NCBI RefSeq assembly: GCF_935822925.1
Contig: NZ_CAKXZS010000011.1
Coordinates: 455,902-519,901 of the forward strand
DNA from: Mesorhizobium ventifaucium
Lineage (GTDB): Bacteria > Pseudomonadota > Alphaproteobacteria > Rhizobiales > Rhizobiaceae
Length of the DNA stretch: 64,000 bases
Direction of reading: 5' to 3'
Part shown: positions 20,013 to 30,177 of the stretch, piece by piece
Layout: each line of letters begins with the position of its first letter
How positions within the stretch are numbered: the first letter of the stretch is position 1
Notes under the pieces: generated by a model
Seen by the model: the letters and a program-made list of their open reading frames with translations, nothing else
Database searches by the model: none
Told to the model about the DNA's origin: nothing
Program-made: the position numbers and the translations under genes

Positions 20013-21176
20013 TCAAATGGTTGGCCCGACCGTGCCGTGGTCGACGGTCAGGAACTGCGCGCGTCCCTTGAGACTGGAAAACAGCGCCACATCGGTTCCG
20101 GTCATGAAAGCCTGGCAGTTCAGCTCTTCGAGGATCGAGAACAGCGCGGCGCGTCTGCCCGCGTCGAGATGGGCGGCGATCTCGTCGAGCAGCAGGATCG
20201 GCGTCATGCACGACATCTCGCCGGTCAGCCGGGCGTGCGACAGGACCATGCCGACCAGCAGCGCCTTCTGCTCGCCCGTCGAGCAGAGTTCGGCCGGCAT
20301 CGCCTTTGGCCGGTGCCGCACCACGAGATCCGACCGGTGCGGGCCGTCGAGCGTGCGCCCGGCGGCGCGGTCGCGATCGCGAGCTTCGGCGAGAGCGCGG
20401 CGGAACCGCTCCTCGACATCGACAGCCGCGCTGGTTCCGATCTCGCTTTCCAGCCCGCCGGACAGGCCGATGTCGGCTTGCGGAAACGGACCGGAGCTTG
20501 GCAGCCTGTCGATCATGGCGGCGAGCAGGCGCACCAGTTCGGCACGCGCCGCGGCAATCGCCACACCGGTTTCGGCCATTTGCGTCTCGATCGCGTCGAA
20601 CCAGGCGCCGTCGCGCGAGCCTTCGGCGAGCAGTCGATTGCGGCCCCGCATCGCTTTTTCGTAGTCGAGCGCGCGCTGGCCGTGGCCCGGATCGATCGCC
20701 AGCACCTGCCGGTCGAGAAAGCGCCGGCGATCTGCGGCCGGCCCAGTGAACAATGCATCCATCGCCGGTGTCAGCCAGACGACGCGCAGCCATTCCAGCA
20801 TGTCCTCCGCCGAGCGCGCCGCCGCGCCGTTGATCCGCACCCGCCGGCCGCCTTCGGCGGCGTCGCCGCCTGTGATGCCGGTGCCGATCTCGACCGCGCC
20901 GTCCGGCCCATCGAGCCGGGCATGGATGGAAAAGCCGCCGTCGCCGCCTTCGCGCGCCACGTCGGCATAAGGCGCACGGCGCAGGCCGCGCCCCGGCGTC
21001 AGCAGGGAAATCGCCTCCAGCAGATTGGTTTTGCCGGCCCCGTTGTCACCGGAAAAAACCACCGCGCCGGGATCGAGGTCGATCGACAGTGTTGCGTAAT
21101 TGCGGAAATTGGTAAGCGACAGCTTACTTATATGAGTCTGCTGGTCGCGCTCAGGCTGCTTCGCAACTCGGGTCAT
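20013..21176 (-). CDS. recF: DNA replication/repair ATPase RecF
   Basis: RecF loads RecA at single-strand gaps with RecO and RecR. The 387-aa protein has the N-terminal LTNFRNYATLSID motif, the Walker A site GDNGAGKT at residues 43-50, the SMC-like signature near LCSTGEQKALL and Walker B with LLLDEIAAHLD near residues 325-337. Located with dnaN and dnaA on the same strand in the bacterial order dnaA-dnaN-recF, although a repeat of about 140 bp separates it from dnaN. Confidence 0.96.
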   Translation of the reverse strand: MTRVAKQPERDQQTHISKLSLTNFRNYATLSIDLDPGAVVFSGDNGAGKTNLLEAISLLTPGRGLRRAPYADVAREGGDGGFSIHARLDGPDGAVEIGTGITGGDAAEGGRRVRINGAAARSAEDMLEWLRVVWLTPAMDALFTGPAADRRRFLDRQVLAIDPGHGQRALDYEKAMRGRNRLLAEGSRDGAWFDAIETQMAETGVAIAAARAELVRLLAAMIDRLPSSGPFPQADIGLSGGLESEIGTSAAVDVEERFRRALAEARDRDRAAGRTLDGPHRSDLVVRHRPKAMPAELCSTGEQKALLVGMVLSHARLTGEMSCMTPILLLDEIAAHLDAGRRAALFSILEELNCQAFMTGTDVALFSSLKGRAQFLTVDHGTVGPTI

Positions 21177-21201
21177 GACAGCAAGATGGCCTCGTTCGGG
21201 C

Positions 21202-21340
21202 CTAAAGCGCGCCGCGTTTGACCAGCCTCATGCGACGCGCTTTAGCCCGGGTTAGGTTGTTGTTTTATGCATGTCGTTATCGCAAATCCGCTGCACACCC
21301 TCGGTTCAAGCCCGAGGGCATGCTTTTGCGCGACATGCAT
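21202..21340. repeat. Rhizobial mosaic repeat, copy A, between recF and dnaN
   Basis: Module one: CTAAAGCGCGCCG (21202-21214) pairs with CGACGCGCTTTAG (21233-21245). Module two, 21267-21340, has exact 10-bp terminal inverted repeats (ATGCATGTCG/CGACATGCAT) and an inner CCCTCGG/CCGAGGG hairpin. It ends on the dnaN stop codon. An inverted copy lies at 22642-22714 on the other side of dnaN. Confidence 0.85.
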
Positions 21341-22458
21341 CAGACCCGCATCGGCATCAGCACGTAGAGCGTGGTTTCGTCGGCCATGTCGTGGATCAGC
21401 GTTGGCGAGCCGGCATCCGCCAGCATGAATTTTGCCTCGGTGCCGGTCAACTGGGCGGCGACGTCGAGCAGATATTTGGCGTTGAAGCCGATTTCGATCG
21501 CGTCGGACGAATAATCCGCCGCCAATTCCTCGGTGGCGCTGCCCGAATCCGGATTGTTGACTGCAAGCGTGACCTGGCCTTCTCCAATCGAAAGCTTCAC
21601 CGCCCGGCCGCGTTCGGACGAAATGGTCGAGACGCGGTCGACGGCGGCGGCGAAACTCTGGCGGTCGATGATCAGCTTCTTGTCGTTGCCGGTCGGGATC
21701 ACCCGCTGATAGTCCGGGAAGGTGCCGTCGATCAGCTTCGAGGTCAAAACGACACTGCCGATAGTGAAGCGGATCTTGGTGTCGGACAATTCGGTGGTCA
21801 CGGCGATATCAGGATCGTCGACAAGCTTTTGCAATTCGCTGACCGTCTTGCGCGGAATGATGATGCCCGGCATGCCTTCGGATCCTGCCGGCGCGTCGAT
21901 CTCGGCGCGCGCCAGCCGATGGCCGTCGGTCGCTACCGAGCGCAGCTTCAGCTTGCCGTCGGCATCATGCGTGTGCAGGTAGATGCCGTTCAGGTAATAG
22001 CGCGTCTCTTCGGTGGAGATGGCGAATTGGGTCTTCTCGATCAGGCCCTTGAGCGCGACCGAATCGAGCCGGAAGATATGCGAGAACGATCCGGCCGAAA
22101 GTTCCGGGAAATCGGATTGTGGCAGGCATTGGAGGCGGAAGCTCGAGCGGCCCGAGGTCACTGCCATGGCGTTGCCGTCCTCGTCGGTCTTCAGCATGAC
22201 CTCCGCGCCGTCGGCGAGCTTGCGCACGATGTCATAGAGCAGATGCGCCGGGACCGTCGTCGCGCCGCCGCGCTCGACCTTGGCGGGCGTGGCTTCGGTC
22301 ACCTCCAGATCGAGGTCGGTCGCCTTCATTTCAAGGGTCGCGCCTTCGGCGCTCAGCAGCACGTTCGACAGGATCGGTATGGTGTTGCGACGCTCGACCA
22401 CGCGATGAACATGGTTGAGCGACTTCAGGAGATTTGACCGTTCCAGGATAACACGCAT
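21340..22458 (-). CDS. dnaN: DNA polymerase III beta subunit (sliding clamp)
   Basis: The clamp forms a dimeric ring that tethers polymerases to DNA. The 372-aa length is standard for three repeated clamp domains. The N-terminal MRVILERSNLLKSLNHVHRVVERRNTIPILSNVLL and the ending TLYVLMPMRV are typical, and the latter region forms part of the protein-binding pocket. The gene starts 297 nt downstream of dnaA on the same strand, is followed by a repeat on its stop codon, and probably shares regulation with dnaA. Confidence 0.97.
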   Translation of the reverse strand: MRVILERSNLLKSLNHVHRVVERRNTIPILSNVLLSAEGATLEMKATDLDLEVTEATPAKVERGGATTVPAHLLYDIVRKLADGAEVMLKTDEDGNAMAVTSGRSSFRLQCLPQSDFPELSAGSFSHIFRLDSVALKGLIEKTQFAISTEETRYYLNGIYLHTHDADGKLKLRSVATDGHRLARAEIDAPAGSEGMPGIIIPRKTVSELQKLVDDPDIAVTTELSDTKIRFTIGSVVLTSKLIDGTFPDYQRVIPTGNDKKLIIDRQSFAAAVDRVSTISSERGRAVKLSIGEGQVTLAVNNPDSGSATEELAADYSSDAIEIGFNAKYLLDVAAQLTGTEAKFMLADAGSPTLIHDMADETTLYVLMPMRV

Positions 22459-22641
22459 GACGAAACAGGCTCACTTGAATGAATGAGCGGGTCTCCGGCA
22501 AGCGGCAACCCGCGAAAGGTCTGAACAGGCTCAGAATCTGCACAAACTGACAGGAAAAAACCCGTAAACGCAAGCCCGCGCTGCGGGTTCGGGCCGGTTA
22601 CGCGAGCTTTCTTGGGATAAACCGGCGAAGCCCGCAAGCCA

Positions 22642-22714
22642 ATGCTTGTCGCCCAAAAGCATGCCCTCGGGCCTGACCCGAGGTGCGCAGCGGTTTTGCG
22701 GCAACGACATGCAT
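22642..22714. repeat. Rhizobial mosaic repeat, copy B (inverted), between dnaN and dnaA
   Basis: The reverse complement of this 73-bp stretch aligns along its whole length with 21267-21340, including ATGCATGTCGTT, CGCAAAACCGCTGC, the CTCGGG/CCCGAG hairpin and GGGCATGCTTTT. Similarity continues outward to about 22740 (AAAAACAACAA and AAGCGCGTCGCA). Copies A and B are thus inverted with dnaN between them. Confidence 0.85.
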
Positions 22715-22755
22715 AAAAACAACAATTTCAAGCGCGTCGCAGCCGTCCGGGCCGG

Positions 22756-24300
22756 TCAGGCCTGATCGTTGATCAGTCTTCTCAGCAATTCGAGCTCCTG
22801 CGCCAGCGTGTTGTCAACGCCTGAAAGATCCTCGATCTTGCGCACGGCATGCAGCACCGTCGTGTGATCGCGGCCACCGAAACGCCGCCCGATTTCCGGC
22901 AAGGAGCGCGGTGTCATCACCTTCGACAGGTACATCGCGACCTGCCGCGGCTTGACGATGGTGCGGGTGCGCCGGTTGGACAGAAGTTCCGTCTTCGACA
23001 CATTGTAGTGGCGCGCGACGATGCGCTGGATGTCCTCGATGCGCACCCGCTTCGGCTCGCCCGAACGATAGATGTGGCCGAGGATCTCGTCGATGCGGTC
23101 GATGGTGATCTGCGGTTCGAACGACTGGCGGAACAGAAGCTGGTTGAACGCACCTTCGAGTTCGCGCCCGCTGCCGGTCACCGTGCGAGCGACATGGTTG
23201 AGGATCTCCTCCGAGATGTCGAGCGATGCATCGTCGGCCATGGCGGTGGCAAGGCGCAGCTTGAGCATGCCGATCCGCATGGCGAAATCCGGTGCCGACA
23301 TTTCGAGCGCGACGCCGCCGTTGAGGCGCGAGCGGACGCGGGGCTCCAGCGATTCCAGTTCCGACGGCGGCCGGTCGGCGGCGACCACCACCTGCTTGGC
23401 GCTGTCGAGCAGCATGTTGATCAGATGGCAGAATTCATGCTGGATCGACTTGCCTTGCAGGAACTGCATGTCGTCGATGATGAGGAGGTCGATGTCGCGC
23501 AATTGTTCCTTCAGCGTCAGCGCGTTGTTGTCGCGGATAGCGGTGGCAAACCGCCACATGAAATATTCGGCCGTGAGATAGACGACGCGGGACTTCGGAT
23601 TCTGCTTCAGCGATTCCGCCGCGATCGCCTGCAGCAGGTGCGTCTTGCCCAGCCCCACCGTCGCGTGCAGAAACAGCGGATTGAAGCGCACAGCGCTCGA
23701 CTGCGATTCCGCCACCGCCTTGGCGGCGGCGAAGGCCACCCGGTTCGACGGCCCCTCGATGAAGGAGCCGAACGTGTAGCGCGGGTCAAGCGGCGAACCA
23801 AGCACATTGTGCCGGAACTCGGTCTCGGCAGGCATTCCCGGGCGAGGTGCCGGTACTCGCTCCACCCTGCCGGGCCCCGCTGTTCCCGCGGCCAGCGCCG
23901 TTTGCGCTTGCCTGGTCATCTTGCGCGCCGGGGCCACTTCGGGTTCGACGCCGTTGCGCCCAGGACGGGTAGCGGTGCGCACGACGATCTCGATCTTGAG
24001 GATTTCAGGATCCTCGTGTTTCCACAGCTCGGCGATGAGGTCGAGGTAGTGGCCATTGATCCACGAGCGCAGGAAGGCGGTGGGCACCGAGATGCGGACA
24101 ATGCCCCGGGACGCCTCGGCGACCTTCATGCGCCCGAACCAGCTCGAATAGACTTCGGTTCCCAGACGCGCCTTCAACTGGGCCTTGACCCGGTCGAACT
24201 TTTGTTCCGCGTCGATGGAAGCCGACATAGCGTCCCCTCCGGTTAAGGTCCCAGGGAATGGGAGGTCGCCCGTAAGCTCCCTTTCGATGCCGCTCTGCAT
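22756..24300 (-). CDS. dnaA: Chromosomal replication initiator DnaA
   Basis: DnaA opens the origin and loads the helicase. The product from 24300 is 514 aa: domain I ([19 protein letters not shown]), AAA+ domain with Walker [10 protein letters not shown] near residue 213 and Walker [11 protein letters not shown], and domain IV with the DNA-binding signature [16 protein letters not shown] near 473. Two starts are credible: 24300 (AAGGA site 8-12 nt upstream) and 24228 ([21 protein letters not shown] directly upstream, a stronger site). Both keep all domains. Two DnaA-box-like sites lie upstream. Confidence 0.97.
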   Translation of the reverse strand: MQSGIERELTGDLPFPGTLTGGDAMSASIDAEQKFDRVKAQLKARLGTEVYSSWFGRMKVAEASRGIVRISVPTAFLRSWINGHYLDLIAELWKHEDPEILKIEIVVRTATRPGRNGVEPEVAPARKMTRQAQTALAAGTAGPGRVERVPAPRPGMPAETEFRHNVLGSPLDPRYTFGSFIEGPSNRVAFAAAKAVAESQSSAVRFNPLFLHATVGLGKTHLLQAIAAESLKQNPKSRVVYLTAEYFMWRFATAIRDNNALTLKEQLRDIDLLIIDDMQFLQGKSIQHEFCHLINMLLDSAKQVVVAADRPPSELESLEPRVRSRLNGGVALEMSAPDFAMRIGMLKLRLATAMADDASLDISEEILNHVARTVTGSGRELEGAFNQLLFRQSFEPQITIDRIDEILGHIYRSGEPKRVRIEDIQRIVARHYNVSKTELLSNRRTRTIVKPRQVAMYLSKVMTPRSLPEIGRRFGGRDHTTVLHAVRKIEDLSGVDNTLAQELELLRRLINDQA

Positions 24301-25090
24301 GATCGAGTTCCTTGTCCTTTTGTACCTTTTTCCGCCGGGAATGCGCCTCCTGCATCCATGTTTCCGGCGACCGTGTCCTCGCAGCGACACCATCGCCGCC
24401 GCCGGCAGATGATGTCGTCCCATTGTCGGGGAACCGGCGCCGGCTCCTCGGAGCCAGCCCGCTTTGGTCATGTCAGGGCAATACAATTCCGCCCGGCGAA
24501 ACGCCGGCGCGTCATTGATCTGCCATGTACAATTACGCCATTCCCCTACCGTATCGAAAAGGCAAACCAAACCCGTACGCGGAGATGATCCGCGTCATGA
24601 ATTCTGCCACTTTTGTGCTGGCCGATTCAGGCTGGGTTAAGGGCCAACGGCCCGTCCCTCTCGATAGACAGAGCTTAGCGAAATCACTGTGGATAGGGCA
24701 AGGCCACGACTAACGGATTTTTAAGGAATGTGGTTAGCGCAAACGGGTTCGGAGCCTGCGTTGCACTGGCTGGTTTTGACAAACCCATTGTGATTCAAAC
24801 CCTTTTCCGGCGAATGTGAAAAAGGCCGCGTCTCGCGAAATTTTATGAAATAATTTTCTTGACAGGCAATTGTCCCCCATCCCTCGCACCCGATGTGAAC
24901 AAGCTGTGGATGACCGTCCGCAACCTTTTGAAAAATCAAGCTGATTTTCGACAGTCGATATTTTCGCCGTGAACGCTTTCAGCGGCTGCGCCTGTCAGCC
25001 GGCATGTATATGCCGGCAAAGCATTTCGAACTTCGAAATCGTGCGGAGTGTTGCTTGCGGGCTTTCTTTTTAAGTACTTGCCGGCAAACG
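24301..25090. promoter_or_regulatory. dnaA upstream region with two DnaA-box-like sites
   Basis: A long gap without a convincing gene. TGTGGATAG at 24688-24696 and TGTGGATGA at 24905-24913 each differ by one base from the reverse complement of the DnaA box TTATCCACA. An AT-rich patch (GAAATTTTATGAAATAATTTTC) lies near 24840-24862. This fits DnaA autoregulation of its own promoter. The leftmost part (to about 24560) is the dnaA leader. Nothing else stands out. Confidence 0.5.
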
Positions 25091-25116
25091 AAAAAACCCG
25101 GCACGAGCGGCCGGGT
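25091..25116 (-). terminator. Intrinsic terminator of rpsT
   Basis: Reading the minus strand, ACCCGGC and GCCGGGT form a perfect 7-bp stem around a 7-nt loop, followed by six T. It lies about 30 nt after the rpsT stop codon. Confidence 0.9.
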
Positions 25117-25145
25117 CTGAAAACGACAAGTTTAATAAAGGTATA

Positions 25146-25412
25146 TTAGGCCGACAACACCTTGAGTCGCTGGGCCAGGCGCGACACCTTGCGGGATGCC
25201 GTATTCTTGTGCACCACGCCCTTGCTCGCGGCGCGCATCAATTCCGGCTCAGCCACCTTGAAAGCAGCCTGCGCGGCAGCCTTGTCGCCCGAGGCGAGCG
25301 CCTCTTCGACCTGGCGGATGTAGGTCCGCACGCGCGAGCGGCGGTTCTTGTTGATCGCCGTGCGGCGGGCGATCTTGCGCGTTGCCTTTTTGGCCGAGGA
25401 GGTATTGGCCAT
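25146..25412 (-). CDS. rpsT: 30S ribosomal protein S20
   Basis: S20 binds 16S rRNA early in 30S assembly. The 88-aa sequence is the standard length, highly basic and helical, beginning [22 protein letters not shown] and ending [12 protein letters not shown]. The ATG at 25412 is preferred to the longer reading because it gives the universal MANxxSAKK start. It lies between dnaA and the enoyl-CoA hydratase gene, a conserved rhizobial order, and has its own terminator. Confidence 0.97.
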   Translation of the reverse strand: MANTSSAKKATRKIARRTAINKNRRSRVRTYIRQVEEALASGDKAAAQAAFKVAEPELMRAASKGVVHKNTASRKVSRLAQRLKVLSA

Positions 25413-25595
25413 GATGCCTCTCTTCTGATCTGGTGGGCGCACGCGGAATGCCGCAAGGCGCAAAAAACAAACGGGCAGCCACAGGGCCGCCTCGGTTGGT
25501 GCGGCTTATAGTTCAGCTTTTCCGGCGCGTCAACGCTGCTTCGCCTTCTTTTTGGCCGCTGCCGTGGCTCGCTTCCGGCCCGATGTCGTCACGAC

Positions 25596-26369
25596 CTACC
25601 GGTTCGAGAAATTTGGCTTCCGCTTCTCGACAAAGGCCGCCATGCCTTCCTTCTGGTCATCGAGCGCAAACAGTGAGTGAAACAGCCGGCGCTCGAACCG
25701 CAGCCCCTCGGCCAGTGTCGTTTCATAGGCGCGGTTGACGGCCTCTTTCGCCATCATCACCGACGGCAGCGAAAAATCGGCTATCTTGGCCGCCGCCTTC
25801 AACGCCTCCTCGAGCAGCTCGCCGGCGGGCACGACACGCGACACCAGGCCGCAACGCTCGGCTTCCGCCGCATCCATCATCCGTCCGGTCAGGCACATGT
25901 CCATCGCCTTCGACTTGCCGACGAAACGCGTCAGGCGCTGCGATCCGCCCATGCCCGGCATGACGCCGAGCGTGATCTCGGGCTGGCCGAACTTGGCGTT
26001 GTCGGCGGCGATGATGAAATCGCACATCATCGCCAGTTCGCAGCCGCCGCCGAGCGCATAGCCGGCCACCGCCGCGATGACAGGCTTGCGCGCCCGGGTG
26101 AGTTCTTCCCAGCCGATAAAGAAATCCTGCACATAGGCGTCGACAAAGGAGATCGCCTGCATTTCCTTGATGTCCGCACCTGCCGCGAAGGCTTTTTCGG
26201 AGCCGGTGATGACCATCGCGCCGATGTCGGCATTCGCGCAGAAGCCGTTCACGGCCGCCACCAATTCCGCCAGGACCTGCGAGTTCAGCGCATTGAGCGC
26301 CTTCGGCCGGTTCAGCGTGATCAGCCCGACCTTGCCGCGGGTTTCGACGATAATCGTTTCATAGGCCAT
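25596..26369 (-). CDS. Enoyl-CoA hydratase (crotonase family)
   Basis: The 257-aa enzyme hydrates trans-2-enoyl-CoA in beta-oxidation or related acyl-CoA breakdown. It has the crotonase pattern: [26 protein letters not shown] for the oxyanion hole, and the two active-site glutamates in [11 protein letters not shown] and [16 protein letters not shown]. Its sequence is close to classic short-chain enoyl-CoA hydratases. It sits downstream of mutM and upstream of rpsT, on the same strand, as in other Rhizobiales. Confidence 0.93.
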   Translation of the reverse strand: MAYETIIVETRGKVGLITLNRPKALNALNSQVLAELVAAVNGFCANADIGAMVITGSEKAFAAGADIKEMQAISFVDAYVQDFFIGWEELTRARKPVIAAVAGYALGGGCELAMMCDFIIAADNAKFGQPEITLGVMPGMGGSQRLTRFVGKSKAMDMCLTGRMMDAAEAERCGLVSRVVPAGELLEEALKAAAKIADFSLPSVMMAKEAVNRAYETTLAEGLRFERRLFHSLFALDDQKEGMAAFVEKRKPNFSNR

Positions 26370-26451
26370 GACTGTATCTCCTCACTCGGTCATCTGACTT
26401 ACATCAGGCGTCCAACTCACACCCGGCACCTGGCTCACACCCGCACCTAGG

Positions 26452-27360
26452 TCACAATTGACAGGTCCGGCAATAGAAGGTGGAACGCCCGCTTTGCACG
26501 ATGCGCTCTATATGGCCGCCGCAGCCGTGTTTGGAGCAGGCGTCTCCCTCGCGATCATAGACCGCGAACGAATGCTGGAAATAGCCCAGAGACCCGTCGG
26601 TCTGCACATAGTCGCGCAACGACGATCCGCCGGCGGCGATCGCATCGGCGATCACCGCGCGGATTGCTTCGGCCAGGGCGTCGCGCTGCTGTTTGGCCTT
26701 CTTTCCAGGCTTTGCGATGGTGCCCGCCTCGCGTAACGGCGATAGGCCGGCGCGCCACAGCGCCTCCGACACATAGATATTGCCGAGCCCGGCGATCAGC
26801 CGCTGATCGACAAGTGCTGCCTTTAGCGGCGACTTCCGGCCTTTCAGCAGCGAGGCGAGCAACTCGCCGTCCAGCGCATTGCCTGTCGGCTCGACGCCAA
26901 GCCCCGCCAGCATCGGATGCGTGTCAGGCGTCCCTTCGGAAAACAGCATGAAGCCGAAACGGCGCGGATCGTTGAAGGTCACCCGGGACCGGGCGCCTTG
27001 GGGAGAGACGATATGGAAGACGACATGGTCGTGCACCGCGCTCTTCGGGCGCTCATGATAAAACGCGCCCAGCATTTCGCTGCTATCGGGTATTTCGCCG
27101 CCATCGGAGGTTTCGATGCGGAACGAGCCCGACATGCCGAGATGGCAGATCAGCACCGGACCGCCTTCGAGATGCATCGTCAGGTATTTGGCCCGGCGGC
27201 CGAGCGCCGTAATCGTCTTGCCGGTCAGCCTCTCCAAAAATTTCTCGGGAAACGGAAAGCGCAAATCGGGCCGGCGCGCCTCGACGCGGGCGATGCGGGC
27301 GCCTTCCAGAAGCGGCTGCAGGCCGCGCCGCACCGTTTCGACCTCAGGCAACTCAGGCAT
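26452..27360 (-). CDS. mutM: Formamidopyrimidine-DNA glycosylase
   Basis: MutM/Fpg removes 8-oxoguanine and cuts the abasic site. The 302-aa product begins with the essential [10 protein letters not shown] (Pro after Met is the nucleophile, Glu the acid), has the RRAKYL lysine loop near 57, the N-x4-Y/H region in [12 protein letters not shown] and a C-terminal zinc finger C-x4-C-x16-C-x2-C (CSKHGC... CRTC). Its start overlaps the end of deoB by 8 nt, indicating coupling. Confidence 0.96.
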   Translation of the reverse strand: MPELPEVETVRRGLQPLLEGARIARVEARRPDLRFPFPEKFLERLTGKTITALGRRAKYLTMHLEGGPVLICHLGMSGSFRIETSDGGEIPDSSEMLGAFYHERPKSAVHDHVVFHIVSPQGARSRVTFNDPRRFGFMLFSEGTPDTHPMLAGLGVEPTGNALDGELLASLLKGRKSPLKAALVDQRLIAGLGNIYVSEALWRAGLSPLREAGTIAKPGKKAKQQRDALAEAIRAVIADAIAAGGSSLRDYVQTDGSLGYFQHSFAVYDREGDACSKHGCGGHIERIVQSGRSTFYCRTCQL

Positions 27361-28591
27361 GGCCGCCTATCGCTGCGTAGAAGGAGGTGCCGTGACGGCC
27401 GCGTGCCAACCCAAGATGCTCAGCGACGGTTTCACCGATGTCGGCGAATGTCGTTCTAAGCCCGATGTCGCCGCCAAAGCCTGGTCCGGTGCCGATCACC
27501 GGAATGCGTTCGCGCGTATGATCGGTGCCGTGCCAGGTCGGATCGTTGCCGTGGTCAGCCGTGAAGATGAGAAGGTCGCCTGCCTTGAGCCGTGCAAGCG
27601 CCTCCGGCAGCCGCCGGTCGAAGGCCTCGAGCGCGGCGGCATAGCCGGCAACGTCGCGCCGATGACCGAACTCGGTGTCGAAATCGACGAAATTGGCGAA
27701 GACGAGATCGCCGTCGCCCGCGTCGTCCATCGCGCCGAGCGCTTTGTCGAGCATCGCCATATTGCCGGCGGCTTTGCGCACTTCCGAAATGCCGCGATGG
27801 GCGAAGATGTCGCCGATCTTGCCGACCGCGATGACCCGGCTGCCGCGCGCCGTCAGCCGGTCGAGCAGGGTCGGTTCGGGCGGCGGCACCGAATAGTCCC
27901 GACGGTTGTGCGTCCGTTCGAAGCTGGCGGCGGTTTCCCCAATGAAAGGCCGCGCGATCACCCGTCCGATGTTCAGCGGATCGACCAGCCTGCGCACCAC
28001 CTTGCAGAATTCGTAGAGCCGTCCCAGGCCGAAGTGAACTTCATGCGCGGCGATCTGCAGGACGGAGTCGACCGAAGTGTAGCAGATCGGCTTGCCGGTG
28101 CGGACATGCTCCTCGCCGTAGCGCTCGATGATCTCGGTGCCCGGAGCATGGCAATTGCCGAGAATGCCCGGCACCTCTCCTTCGCGAATGATCGCTTCGG
28201 TCAGTTCGGCTGGAAAGGCGGGAACCGTGTCCGGGAAATAGCCCCAGTCGAAGCGGACCGGCAATGCGGCGATTTCCCAATGGCCTGACGGCGTGTCCTT
28301 GCCGCTCGAAACCTCCTGCGCCGCGCCGTGGAAGGCGGAGGCAAGCAGGGCCTTGCCGCCGCTGTCGAAGCAGAATCCTGTCGCGGTTTTCGCCGCCTGC
28401 GCCAGGCCGAGCGAGAGCATGTTGGGTACGAAAAGCGGGCCTTTGCGCAGCCCCTCGCGATCCGCCCGGCCTTCCGCGCAGGCTCCAGCGATGTGTCCGA
28501 ACGTGTTGGAACCGGTGTCGCCATAGCGCTCCGCGTCGGCCGCGCCGCCGATGCCGAAGGAATCGAGAACAAAAAGGAAGGCGCGCGCCAT
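27353..28591 (-). CDS. deoB: Phosphopentomutase DeoB
   Basis: DeoB interconverts ribose (or deoxyribose) 1- and 5-phosphate in nucleoside salvage. The 412-aa protein belongs to the alkaline-phosphatase superfamily with metal ligands in [18 protein letters not shown] and in [19 protein letters not shown], and [11 protein letters not shown] near residue 280. The binding site before the ATG is weak. It overlaps mutM by 8 nt though their functions differ. The 219-nt gap to the pilus genes holds nothing I can name. Confidence 0.95.
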   Translation of the reverse strand: MARAFLFVLDSFGIGGAADAERYGDTGSNTFGHIAGACAEGRADREGLRKGPLFVPNMLSLGLAQAAKTATGFCFDSGGKALLASAFHGAAQEVSSGKDTPSGHWEIAALPVRFDWGYFPDTVPAFPAELTEAIIREGEVPGILGNCHAPGTEIIERYGEEHVRTGKPICYTSVDSVLQIAAHEVHFGLGRLYEFCKVVRRLVDPLNIGRVIARPFIGETAASFERTHNRRDYSVPPPEPTLLDRLTARGSRVIAVGKIGDIFAHRGISEVRKAAGNMAMLDKALGAMDDAGDGDLVFANFVDFDTEFGHRRDVAGYAAALEAFDRRLPEALARLKAGDLLIFTADHGNDPTWHGTDHTRERIPVIGTGPGFGGDIGLRTTFADIGETVAEHLGLARGRHGTSFYAAIGGHA

Positions 28592-28810
28592 TGCAGGGAT
28601 TCATTTTTATCGTTTGTCTGTCTGCCCAGACATAGGGGCCCGCGCTACCATTGGCAATTCGGAACCAGACGGCTGTGTGCACGACCGGGCGCGATAGTTG
28701 GGCCGGCATCGTGGATCGACGAAAAACGAGCGGGAACTCATATGCGACATGCGTTGACGGCGTCCGCGGCCATCGTGCGGTGTCAGGCAAAGACAGAGGA
28801 TCGGAGTCTT

Positions 28811-29431
28811 TCAGCAGGTGTCGCAGGTAATCGTCGGGCTCCTGCGGGGCCTGAGATAATAGATTTCGCCCATCGATATCGAGTTGAAAGCCGAACTGAA
28901 GCCAAGCCGCTTTTCACTGTCCGCCGACCAGGTGATGATCGGCTGGTATGCGAGATTGCTTTCGACGCGAATGAGAAACGTGCCCTTGACCCTAAGCTGC
29001 GGTGCAACCGTGGTGATGGATTTCTTGGCGGCGCCGGCGCTGAAGGCGCCGCCGACCATCTTGCGTGACCAAACCACCAGCACCTTCGGCGTCGTTTCGT
29101 TTGTGACCTCTATTGCGGTGATGATGATTTCCGGGGTCGATCGGTTGTACGGCTGAAGGGTGGAGTTGCCGATCTGCATGATCGCATCGAGTTCGGCTGG
29201 CGTGACGGTCTGCAACTGGGTGACGAGATCCGCCACCATGCTGCCGGTGCGACTGACCTTCTTGCTGGTCTCGATGGCTTGCGAGGCTTCCATGGTCAGG
29301 AAGTACATGATCAGCAGGACGGGTACGATGAAGGCAAACTCAACGGCCGCGACACCGCGACGGTCACGGCAGAACCGGATGGCTTTCGTGCAGATTCCAG
29401 CGATACCCATATGTGCCCCCGCACGCCCCAT
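28811..29431 (-). CDS. tadE: TadE-like minor pilin (pseudopilin), 206 aa
   Basis: TadE-type proteins are processed by the prepilin peptidase and take part in Flp pilus assembly. The protein has a short basic N terminus, then RRGVAAVEFAFIVPVLLIM, the class motif with the conserved Glu at +5 after the cleavage site, and a C-terminal extracytoplasmic part with two late cysteines (ITCDTC end). An AAGGACGATAGC site precedes the ATG. It is 34 nt downstream of a second gene of this type. Confidence 0.85.
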   Translation of the reverse strand: MGRAGAHMGIAGICTKAIRFCRDRRGVAAVEFAFIVPVLLIMYFLTMEASQAIETSKKVSRTGSMVADLVTQLQTVTPAELDAIMQIGNSTLQPYNRSTPEIIITAIEVTNETTPKVLVVWSRKMVGGAFSAGAAKKSITTVAPQLRVKGTFLIRVESNLAYQPIITWSADSEKRLGFSSAFNSISMGEIYYLRPRRSPTITCDTC

Positions 29432-29465
29432 GCTATCGTCCTTTTCCCACGCAGCGGTTTGGTTT

Positions 29466-30026
29466 TCAGTCGTCGAACGGCTCGTTCTGCCAGGTGATCG
29501 ATGCGAAATGCAGCGTGTTGCCGTCTTTCAGATTGGCCGTCGACTTGGCCATGAAATTGGTCATGATGGGCCATTTGTAAAAAACCCGCAGCATGTTTAT
29601 CGATTCAGCCGGGCCCGGGGATACCGTAAAAGTCGCGGGATCCGTGCCGGTCAGCTCGATTTCGCCGTCCTGATTTATCTTGAAGCCGGCCTGCGCTGCG
29701 ACGGCGAAGCTCGGATAGGCGCGCAGATCCACTTCCAATCCGGGGCAGTCCTTGGCGACCATGATCTCCAGCCGGCCGCAGATCATGGTCTTCAGCGTCG
29801 CCTCGGTTACGTTCGCCTGTCTTTCCTGGCCCGTCCGTAGCCGGCGCGCGACATCGGCGGTGATATTGGCCATCACCTCTTGCCCGCCAAATGAAATCAA
29901 GCTCTCCAGTATGGCAAAGACCAGGAGCGCAAACGGCACCGCAAGCATCGCGAACTCCAGAGCGGTGCTGCCGCGCCGGTCGCCAAGGAAGCGCGCGAAA
30001 AAGCCTGATCGTCCTGCTTTGCTCAT
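29466..30026 (-). CDS. TadE/TadG-like minor pilin, 186 aa
   Basis: The product has RRGSTALEFAMLAVPFALLVF near residue 17, the prepilin-like cleavage and membrane segment, followed by a 140-aa extracytoplasmic domain with two cysteines (CGRLEIMVAKDC). It fits TadE/TadF; it is too short for a full TadG, which has a von Willebrand-type domain. It is the middle gene of three minus-strand genes at the left end of the Tad locus. Confidence 0.82.
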   Translation of the reverse strand: MSKAGRSGFFARFLGDRRGSTALEFAMLAVPFALLVFAILESLISFGGQEVMANITADVARRLRTGQERQANVTEATLKTMICGRLEIMVAKDCPGLEVDLRAYPSFAVAAQAGFKINQDGEIELTGTDPATFTVSPGPAESINMLRVFYKWPIMTNFMAKSTANLKDGNTLHFASITWQNEPFDD

Positions 30027-30177
30027 GTCTCGTGCCTGCCAATCCCTTAGGGGTGTCGGGCAACATTAGCGCAAACCCATTGAAGTGCGGTTTGGATGAT
30101 CGTTAAATTCGACGGGAAGGGTTTAACAGGCCGATAACCGAAGCGGCATTCTCGTCGAGACGAAACGGCCGGGTCGC

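Noticed and set aside
24721..24939. Minus-strand open frame of 72 codons upstream of dnaA
   Set aside because: No binding site, no family pattern, overlaps DnaA-box-like sites; treated as non-coding.
24571..25145. Chromosomal origin of replication (oriC)
   Set aside because: Only two imperfect DnaA boxes were found and no 13-mer array. In related alphaproteobacteria the origin often lies elsewhere (hemE region), so dnaA proximity is not enough.
26370..26451. Loose tandem copies of CTCACACCCGG-like units between mutM and the hydratase gene
   Set aside because: Units are degenerate and few; not enough to call an array or regulatory site.
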